Assembly: GCA_944324205.1 (NCBI GenBank)
Contig: CALUVK010000038.1
Location: 1-11,797 of the forward strand
Direction of reading: 5' to 3'
Length of the DNA: 11,797 nt
Source: Candidatus Gastranaerophilales bacterium
GTDB lineage: Bacteria > Cyanobacteriota > Vampirovibrionia > Gastranaerophilales > Gastranaerophilaceae
Shown here: positions 7,997-11,797 of the stretch, piece after piece
Layout: each line of letters starts with the position of its first letter
How positions within the stretch are numbered: the first letter of the stretch is position 1
Notes under the pieces: model-generated
Databases searched by the model: none
Told to the model about the DNA's origin: nothing
The model's input: only the letters and a program-made list of their open reading frames with translations
Program-made: the position numbers and the translations under genes

Positions 7997-8040
7997 ACCA
8001 GACTTGGGGAGGAGGTATGAAAAACCTCTAAAGTTTTCCA
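7967..8040 (-). ncRNA. Candidate small RNA with anti-Shine-Dalgarno C-rich stretch
   Basis: Read on the minus strand, this interval has the layout of a bacterial trans-acting small RNA. A first hairpin pairs TGGAAAAC (8040-8033) with GTTTTTCA (8025-8018): 8 bp, one G-U, 7-nt loop. About 20 nt of mostly unpaired sequence follow, including CCTCCTCCCC (8015-8006), which is complementary to Shine-Dalgarno sequences. A terminator hairpin with seven T residues ends it. A short TACC/GGTA pairing could present the C-rich part as a loop. Two stem-loops flanking a CU-rich segment is the layout of cyanobacterial Yfr1, though the sequence differs. The promoter is uncertain: TTGAAA (8068-8063) is a plausible -35 but the -10 is weak, so the 5' end may lie further upstream. 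A second CTCCTCC lies on the same strand at 8109-8103. Confidence 0.5.
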
Positions 8041-8144
8041 TACAATAGATAACGGATTATTTTTTCAATTCTTTAATTTTTTATATAAAATATCCTCTGT
8101 GCGGAGGAGAATGTTATAAAATACATTATAAATTTAATTTCAAA

Positions 8145-8160
8145 CAGATAATCATATCTG
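8145..8160. repeat. Short inverted repeat CAGATA-N4-TATCTG
   Basis: A perfect 6-bp inverted repeat with a 4-nt spacer, about 115 bp upstream of ssb. It could be an operator half-site pair or a weak hairpin. It is short enough to occur by chance in AT-rich DNA. Confidence 0.3.
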
Positions 8161-8185
8161 CATAAAAACATTGATATAGTCCATC

Positions 8186-8202
8186 TGTAACATAAAGTTA
8201 CA
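8186..8202. promoter_or_regulatory. Operator-like palindrome TGTAAC-N5-GTTACA upstream of ssb
   Basis: A perfect 6-bp dyad with a 5-nt spacer, ending about 40 bp upstream of the ssb -10 element. That position would suit an activator or an upstream repressor site. It does not match the NtcA spacing (GTA-N8-TAC; here the spacing is 9) and I cannot name a regulator. Confidence 0.35.
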
Positions 8203-8219
8203 AAAATTGATAACTTTCA

Positions 8220-8246
8220 TCGTCAACAAAATAATTATGTTATAAT
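8220..8246 (+). promoter_or_regulatory. Promoter of the ssb-kinase-pdxA operon
   Basis: A perfect TATAAT (8241-8246) is preceded by the extended -10 element TGT (8238-8240). The -35 is poor; TCGTCA (8220-8225) is the best match but at 15-bp spacing. Extended -10 promoters tolerate a weak -35. Transcription should start near 8253, giving a leader of about 20 nt that contains the ribosome-binding site. Confidence 0.7.
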
Positions 8247-8260
8247 TTTGCTATAGTTAT

Positions 8261-8267
8261 AAAGGAG
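8261..8267 (+). promoter_or_regulatory. ssb ribosome-binding site that decides the start
   Basis: AAAGGAG ends 7 nt before the ATG at 8275 but only 4 nt before the in-frame TTG at 8272. The spacing favours the ATG, which also gives the usual SSB N-terminus. Confidence 0.8.
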
Positions 8268-8274
8268 ATTTTTG

Positions 8275-8604
8275 ATGAATACAGCAACAATCATCGGGCG
8301 TGCAGGTCAAGATGCAGAAATAAAATATTTTGAGTCAGGAAAAGTTAAAACAACATTTTCACTAGCTGTCAACAGATGGGACTCAAAAACAAAGGAAGAA
8401 GTCACAGATTGGTACAATATTGAAGTTTGGGATAAACAAGCAGAATTTGCCGGGGAGTATATAAAAAAAGGCAGACAAGTTGTTGTAGATGGCAGAATCT
8501 CTATAAGTAAATGGACTGATCAAACAGGTGAAGAAAGAGAGAGATTTCTTATTATCGCTAACAATATCAGATTATTAGGTTCAAAAAGAGACGCTGAGCA
8601 ATGA
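8275..8604 (+). CDS. ssb: Single-stranded DNA-binding protein, short cyanobacterial-type
   Basis: This OB-fold protein coats single-stranded DNA during replication, repair and recombination. From the ATG at 8275 it is 109 residues. The N-terminus (MNTATIIGRAGQDAEIKY) is the typical SSB beta-1 region. YFESGKVKTTFSLAVNR (18-34), DWYNIEVWDK (45-54), EYIKKGRQVVVDGRI (61-75) and a final IRLLGSKRD (98-106) follow. The ESGKVK and LLGSKRD signatures resemble cyanobacterial SSBs. The protein stops right after the OB fold: it lacks the flexible linker and acidic DDDIPF-like tip that in E. coli recruits partner proteins. Another SSB with that tip could exist elsewhere in the genome. The stop overlaps the next gene by ATGA, so the genes are probably co-transcribed and translationally coupled. 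Confidence 0.93.
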   Translation: MNTATIIGRAGQDAEIKYFESGKVKTTFSLAVNRWDSKTKEEVTDWYNIEVWDKQAEFAGEYIKKGRQVVVDGRISISKWTDQTGEERERFLIIANNIRLLGSKRDAEQ

Positions 8605-9905
8605 TTCTATCAGAAATAGTTGGAATAATCGCAGATGATTTAACCGGAGCAAATGATACAGCATTGCAATTCCATCTTCGTGGTGCAAATGCAAAAATAT
8701 TGCTGGATAGTGAATGCTTACCCGCTGACAAAGAGAATGTTGAAGTTTGGGCACTTTCTACAGAATCCAGAAATTGTGATAAGTTTGAAGCTGTACAAAA
8801 AGTTGAAAAAGCTGTAAAATCTTTTGTAGAAAATTTCTCATTTGATTATTTTTACAAGAAAATAGACTCTACACTTAGAGGCAACATTGCACTTGAAACA
8901 TTAACAATGATGGATTTGCTTGGATATGATGCTTCCATTATAGTTCCTGCATTTCCTCAAGAAGGAAGAATTACGGTAGGTGGATACCATCTTCTAAAAG
9001 GTGTACCGATAGGAAGGACTGAGATAGCTATTGATCCGCATTCTCCTATATTAGAGTCACATGTTCCTACATTATTACGTTCACAACTGGATGATAAACA
9101 AAAAGAACTTGTAGGAACAATTGATTTAAAGACTGTTATGAATGGTGCGGGTCCGGTTTTAATAAGAATTAATGAACTTATTAAAGAAGGCAAAAAACTT
9201 ATTGTCGCAGATGCAACATCCATTACGGATATAGAACAAATCGCATTAGCTATAAAAAAATGTGACAAAAAACTTTTACCAGCAGGAACTGCAGCATGTG
9301 CACAAGTTTTAGGAAAAATTTGGCTGGCAGGACTTGAAAGAACTCGAGAGACTCTAAAACTCATAAATCTGCCTAAATTGATTGTCTCAGGTACAGCCAC
9401 ACAAATAACGGCAGAACAAATTACAAAGCTGGAAAACTCTGACGATTTTGATAATATTAATTTTATTCCGCTTGGAACAAAAGATATTGTAAATGGTGTG
9501 ACAGAAGAACTAACTGAAAGAATTATTACAAATCTCAAATGCGGAGTAACAGTTGTTGTACATACATCTCATTTGATTGCTAACTTTGATGGATTTTCAG
9601 ATGACTCCTTTAATGCAGAGTTAACCAAAGAAAAACTTTCTGCAATGATTACAGATTTTCTTGCAGTATTAACTGAAAATATACTTAGCAAAATAAATGT
9701 CATTTTGATTACTCTTGGCGGAGAAACATCTTATAAATGCTGTAAAGCTATCAAGTCAAATGAACTAATGCTTCTTGATGAAGCAGCTCCCGCGATTTCT
9801 ATATGCTCAGATATAAACAAACGGTGGATTATCACCAAATCAGGAAATCTAGGAAAAAGTAATACACTAATTGAAATACTTAATTATATAAAGTGCCATG
9901 AATAA
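8601..9905 (+). CDS. Four-carbon acid sugar kinase (DUF1537 family, DtnK/OtnK-like)
   Basis: This 434-residue cytoplasmic kinase should phosphorylate a four-carbon sugar acid, such as D-threonate, L-threonate or D-erythronate, at C4 using ATP. The N-terminal substrate-binding domain shows ADDLTGANDT (11-20), KKIDSTLRGN (86-95), PAFPQEGR (116-123) and DPHSP (145-149). The C-terminal nucleotide-binding domain shows VSGTATQIT (262-270), LGGETS (372-377) and ITKSGNLG (411-418). All are hallmark positions of the family and the length is normal. The ATG overlaps the ssb stop (ATGA), and the 3' end overlaps the pdxA-like gene by 8 nt. A PdxA2-type dehydrogenase next door is the classic partner for DtnK. 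The exact substrate cannot be read from sequence; no threonate dehydrogenase, OtnC aldolase or transporter is in the window. Confidence 0.9.
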   Translation: MILSEIVGIIADDLTGANDTALQFHLRGANAKILLDSECLPADKENVEVWALSTESRNCDKFEAVQKVEKAVKSFVENFSFDYFYKKIDSTLRGNIALETLTMMDLLGYDASIIVPAFPQEGRITVGGYHLLKGVPIGRTEIAIDPHSPILESHVPTLLRSQLDDKQKELVGTIDLKTVMNGAGPVLIRINELIKEGKKLIVADATSITDIEQIALAIKKCDKKLLPAGTAACAQVLGKIWLAGLERTRETLKLINLPKLIVSGTATQITAEQITKLENSDDFDNINFIPLGTKDIVNGVTEELTERIITNLKCGVTVVVHTSHLIANFDGFSDDSFNAELTKEKLSAMITDFLAVLTENILSKINVILITLGGETSYKCCKAIKSNELMLLDEAAPAISICSDINKRWIITKSGNLGKSNTLIEILNYIKCHE

Positions 9906-10833
9906 ATACTCAAATAAAATTGCAATAACAACCGGCGATCCAAATGGAATTGGAGCGGAAATTACAATAAAAGCATTAAACCTGTTAAATATTCCGCCTA
10001 AAGATATTGTGCTTATCTCTAACACCAAAGTGTTAAATACATATGGACAACTAAATAACAATTACGAACTTATAGAAATAGACTACCCGGAAAAAATTAT
10101 TCCGGGAGAGATTGGTGCAAATGCAGGAGATTTTTCATTTCAGCTGCTTAAAAAAGCTTGTGAAATAAAACCCAAATTTATAATAACAGCACCAACTTCA
10201 AAAGAAGCAATGAATCTTGCCGGTCATAAGTTTAACGGCCAAACAGAAGTATTAGAAAAATTTTTGGCACATGATGGACAAAAAGCTGAAATGCTTTTTG
10301 TATCTAAAGATTTCAGAATACTTCTTCTTACAAGACATTGTGCTTTAAAAGATGTCAGCAAAAACTTAAATAAAAGTATTATCATTGAAAAAGTTGAACG
10401 GTTGAGAAGCTATTTCCAAAATAAATTATTTATAAAAAAACCTTCGTTCGCTCTCTGCGCATTAAATCCTCATGCCGGAGAAAATGGTCTAATGGGAGAT
10501 GAAGAAGAAAAAATCATCATTCCGGCAATAGAAGCCGTAAGAAATCGGGGAATAAATATAACAAACCCGTTGCCGGCAGATACTCTGTTTATAGATGGAG
10601 TACAAAAATATTTAAGAGGAGAAAAAATACCATACGATTGTTATATAGCCTGTTATCATGACCAGGGCTTAATCCCTATTAAATCGGTTGCATCAGAAAA
10701 AACTGTAAATATGACAATCGGCCTGGACATAATAAGAACCTCTCCAAGTCACGGAACAGCTTTTGATATTGCAGGAAAAAATATAGCTAATCCGGAATCA
10801 ATGATAGAAGCTATAAAGTACTGTCTATATTAA
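9898..10833 (+). CDS. pdxA2: PdxA-family 4-phospho-threonate/erythronate dehydrogenase (PdxA2-like)
   Basis: This 311-residue member of the PdxA family opens with the typical ITTGDPNGIGAE (10-21). Expected metal-ligand histidines are His147 (TRHCALKDV), His192 (NPHAGENG) and His254 (YHDQGLIPIK); SPSHGTAFDIAG (282-293) is also conserved. Classical PdxA oxidises 4-hydroxythreonine 4-phosphate in vitamin B6 synthesis. PdxA2 paralogues paired with DUF1537 kinases oxidise 4-phospho-threonate or 4-phospho-erythronate, and decarboxylation then gives DHAP. The overlap with the kinase gene argues for PdxA2. A B6 role remains possible because the two forms are hard to separate by eye and no other pdx gene is visible. 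The ATG lies 8 nt inside the kinase gene and has no strong Shine-Dalgarno, which suggests translational coupling. Confidence 0.85.
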   Translation: MNKYSNKIAITTGDPNGIGAEITIKALNLLNIPPKDIVLISNTKVLNTYGQLNNNYELIEIDYPEKIIPGEIGANAGDFSFQLLKKACEIKPKFIITAPTSKEAMNLAGHKFNGQTEVLEKFLAHDGQKAEMLFVSKDFRILLLTRHCALKDVSKNLNKSIIIEKVERLRSYFQNKLFIKKPSFALCALNPHAGENGLMGDEEEKIIIPAIEAVRNRGINITNPLPADTLFIDGVQKYLRGEKIPYDCYIACYHDQGLIPIKSVASEKTVNMTIGLDIIRTSPSHGTAFDIAGKNIANPESMIEAIKYCLY

Positions 10834-10869
10834 AAAGTAGCTTTCTTTAATTGAAGAAAACTACTTTTT
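10832..10869. terminator. Symmetrical bidirectional terminator
   Basis: AAAAAGTAG (10832-10840) pairs with CTACTTTTT (10861-10869). Past one C-A mismatch, TTTCTT (10842-10847) pairs with AAGAAA (10854-10859). The A-rich and T-rich flanks make it work in both directions. It ends the ssb operon and the convergent minus-strand gene whose stop is at 10891. It begins inside the pdxA2 stop codon. Confidence 0.8.
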
Positions 10870-10890
10870 AATATATAACTTGAGAACCTG

Positions 10891-11430
10891 TTAATCTTTG
10901 TTAGTTGTTTCTTTTGCTGCATCAGCTGCATCATCAGCTTTATTTTTAACTTCTTCTGTTGTTTTCGAAGCGGTTTCTTCAGCTTTCTTTACATCTTCAC
11001 CATCCGGTTTAAGTGCTTTTTTGATTCTTTCACAGCGTCTTTTCAAACCGGGATTGCACATTGTTCTTTCTTCTGTAATTTTAACTGCGTCATCGTTACA
11101 TTTTTGAAGCTTATCTTTCTCATTTTTTAACTTTGCAATCTGGTCTTCAAAAGCTTTTTTTGCATCATCTGTAAGTTCTTTTGCACCATCTTTTAAAGCT
11201 TTGCTTTTACCCCAGCGATATCCGCCATATAAAGCAATTCCTGCTAACGCTACTATTCCTAAAGCAACTAAACCTGTTTTATTAGAAGCAGCATTTGATT
11301 TTTCTTCCATAGCCGGATCATATACCATTGGCATAGAAGAATAATCTTCATAACCTCCTTGAACTTGGTTCTGTGCCTGCGGCACTGTCATTGCATAATC
11401 TACAGTTCCTACATTTTTAACTGGTTCCAT
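10891..11430 (-). CDS. Single-pass membrane protein of unknown function, charged helical tail
   Basis: I do not recognise this 179-residue protein. Residues 1-50 are polar and rich in Pro, Gln, Tyr and Met, with no signal peptide. Residues 53-71 form one transmembrane helix (LVALGIVALAGIALYGGY). A basic stretch (RWGKSKALK) follows, so the positive-inside rule puts the C-terminus in the cytoplasm. Residues 83-120 look like a coiled coil; Cys111, Cys125 and Cys133 lie around a basic segment. Residues 145-179 are a repetitive Ala/Lys/Glu/Thr/Asp helix resembling LEA-like sequences. The ATG is supported by AGCAGGT (11443-11437 on the minus strand) about 6 nt upstream. It is divergent from rpsU and convergent with the ssb operon. 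A possible -10 (TATAAG) lies upstream but no matching -35 is clear. Confidence 0.7.
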   Translation of the reverse strand: MEPVKNVGTVDYAMTVPQAQNQVQGGYEDYSSMPMVYDPAMEEKSNAASNKTGLVALGIVALAGIALYGGYRWGKSKALKDGAKELTDDAKKAFEDQIAKLKNEKDKLQKCNDDAVKITEERTMCNPGLKRRCERIKKALKPDGEDVKKAEETASKTTEEVKNKADDAADAAKETTNKD

Positions 11431-11521
11431 ACACTTACCTGCTTTCTATTTAAAATTTCCACTAACTTGCTTATATCTTATAAAACATAAAATATAAAAT
11501 AATTGCTTAAACTTCATTGTT

Positions 11522-11541
11522 TTGTAAAGAAATCTTTACAA
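11522..11541. promoter_or_regulatory. Perfect 20-bp palindrome between divergent genes
   Basis: TTGTAAAGA (11522-11530) and TCTTTACAA (11533-11541) are exact inverted copies with a 2-bp centre. The site lies 92 bp upstream of the minus-strand gene and about 40 bp upstream of the rpsU -35. It also sits just upstream of a stray TATAAT (11549-11554), over the place where that element's -35 would be. The symmetry and position are typical of a homodimeric repressor operator. The core TGTAAA-N6-TTTACA equals the enterobacterial TyrR consensus, but TyrR is not expected here. Confidence 0.5.
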
Positions 11542-11580
11542 TCAAAAATATAATTGCCCTATAAAAAAAATACTCCCCTC

Positions 11581-11609
11581 TTGAAATTCTATTATGCTTG
11601 TAATATCAT
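11581..11609 (+). promoter_or_regulatory. rpsU promoter
   Basis: TTGAAA (11581-11586) and TATCAT (11604-11609) are separated by exactly 17 bp, each matching consensus at 5 of 6 positions. The expected start is near 11616, leaving a leader of about 36 nt. A second TATAAT at 11549-11554 could act as an upstream promoter but lacks a good -35. Confidence 0.7.
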
Positions 11610-11633
11610 AAATTTGTACACATGAAATGCTGA

Positions 11634-11644
11634 AAAGGTGGTGA
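11634..11644 (+). promoter_or_regulatory. Strong extended ribosome-binding site of rpsU
   Basis: AAAGGTGGTGA matches 9 of 11 positions of the full 16S complement TAAGGAGGTGA and ends 7 nt before the ATG. This fits a highly translated ribosomal protein gene and indicates that the host's 16S tail has the normal anti-Shine-Dalgarno sequence. Confidence 0.75.
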
Positions 11645-11651
11645 AATATAA

Positions 11652-11797
11652 ATGGCAGAAGTTAAAGTGGGCGAGAACGAAAGTATCGAGAGCGCTTTAA
11701 GAAGATTTAAGAAAAAAATCCAGAAGGCTGGTATTTTATCTGAAGTCAAAAAACGCGAAAGATACGAAAAGCCCAGCGTAAGAAGAAAACGTAAATC
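11652..11797 (+). CDS. rpsU: Small ribosomal subunit protein bS21, 3' end cut by the window
   Basis: The visible 48 codons encode a small, very basic protein starting MAEVKVGENESIESALRRF and continuing through KKKIQKAGILSEVKKRERYEKPS into VRRKRK. This is the standard bS21 pattern: an N-terminal strand, the 'ESALRRFKKK' helix, then an Arg/Lys-rich helix. bS21 binds late on the 30S platform near the 16S 3' end and helps initiation on mRNAs. Usual lengths are about 58-71 residues, so only a short C-terminal piece is missing. It has its own promoter and a strong ribosome-binding site. Confidence 0.93.
   Translation, partial: MAEVKVGENESIESALRRFKKKIQKAGILSEVKKRERYEKPSVRRKRK

Noticed and set aside
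8006..8029. Mini-frame on the plus strand: GGGGAGGAGG directly before ATG AAA AAC CTC TAA, as a leader peptide
   Set aside because: The spacing between the purine run and the ATG is too tight, the frame is four codons with no attenuator hairpin or T tract after it, and ssb has its own promoter about 210 bp downstream. The complementary reading as a small RNA explains more.
8186..8202. NtcA or LexA site upstream of ssb
   Set aside because: NtcA needs GTA-N8-TAC and the spacing here is 9. No cyanobacterial-type or E. coli-type LexA box is present.
8957..9538. A 193-codon open frame antisense to the four-carbon acid sugar kinase
   Set aside because: It lies wholly inside a well-supported gene on the other strand and has the Ser/Ile/Phe-rich composition of a shadow frame. 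No ribosome-binding site or domain is seen.
11523..11540. TyrR box (TGTAAA-N6-TTTACA)
   Set aside because: The match is exact, but TyrR is a gammaproteobacterial regulator of aromatic amino acid genes and neither flanking gene fits. The palindrome is kept; the regulator name is not.
1..11797. Mobile element, CRISPR array or integrated phage
   Set aside because: No transposase, integrase, direct-repeat array or flanking target duplication is visible. The lone SLT enzyme and SSB are not enough to suggest a prophage, since the SSB is of chromosomal type.

Overview
The window looks like chromosomal DNA from an AT-rich bacterium with a double-membrane envelope. The best fit is a non-photosynthetic relative of the cyanobacteria (Melainabacteria/Vampirovibrionia, Gastranaerophilales-like). 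The lineage rests mainly on the single-stranded DNA-binding protein, which has the short, tail-less form and the 'IKYFESGKVK' and C-terminal 'LLGSKRD' signatures I associate with cyanobacterial SSBs. Supporting hints are a giant AsmA-like envelope protein, a tRNA gene without an encoded CCA, and low G+C. The assignment is inference from recall; no search was run.

Layout, left to right. A tRNA-Leu(UAA) with its terminator is followed by a monocistronic class II fructose-bisphosphate aldolase gene (fba). fba converges, across a shared hairpin terminator, on a 1446-residue AsmA/TamB/YhdP-like protein on the minus strand. A 90-bp divergent promoter region separates that gene from a 382-residue exported protein of unknown function; both genes lack a visible Shine-Dalgarno sequence and start at or very near their predicted transcription starts. 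Next comes a soluble lytic transglycosylase with an odd Gly/aromatic-rich N-terminus and no signal peptide. The following 303-bp gap has no protein gene, but its minus strand reads like a two-hairpin small RNA with an anti-Shine-Dalgarno, C-rich single-stranded stretch and a strong intrinsic terminator.

An overlapping three-gene operon follows: ssb, a four-carbon acid sugar kinase (DUF1537 family) and a PdxA/PdxA2-type dehydrogenase. By family knowledge the last two convert threonate- or erythronate-type acids through 4-phospho intermediates to dihydroxyacetone phosphate (DHAP) and CO2. DHAP is a substrate of fructose-bisphosphate aldolase, so fba could receive the product, although it is in a separate transcription unit. 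The operon ends at a symmetrical bidirectional terminator shared with a convergent 179-residue single-pass membrane protein of unknown function. A divergent intergenic region with a perfect 20-bp palindrome and a near-consensus promoter leads to rpsU (ribosomal protein bS21), cut by the window end.

The features most worth following up are the candidate minus-strand small RNA at 7967-8040, the leaderless or near-leaderless divergent gene pair around 5720-5811, the signal-less lytic transglycosylase, and the coupling of ssb to a sugar-acid catabolic module.
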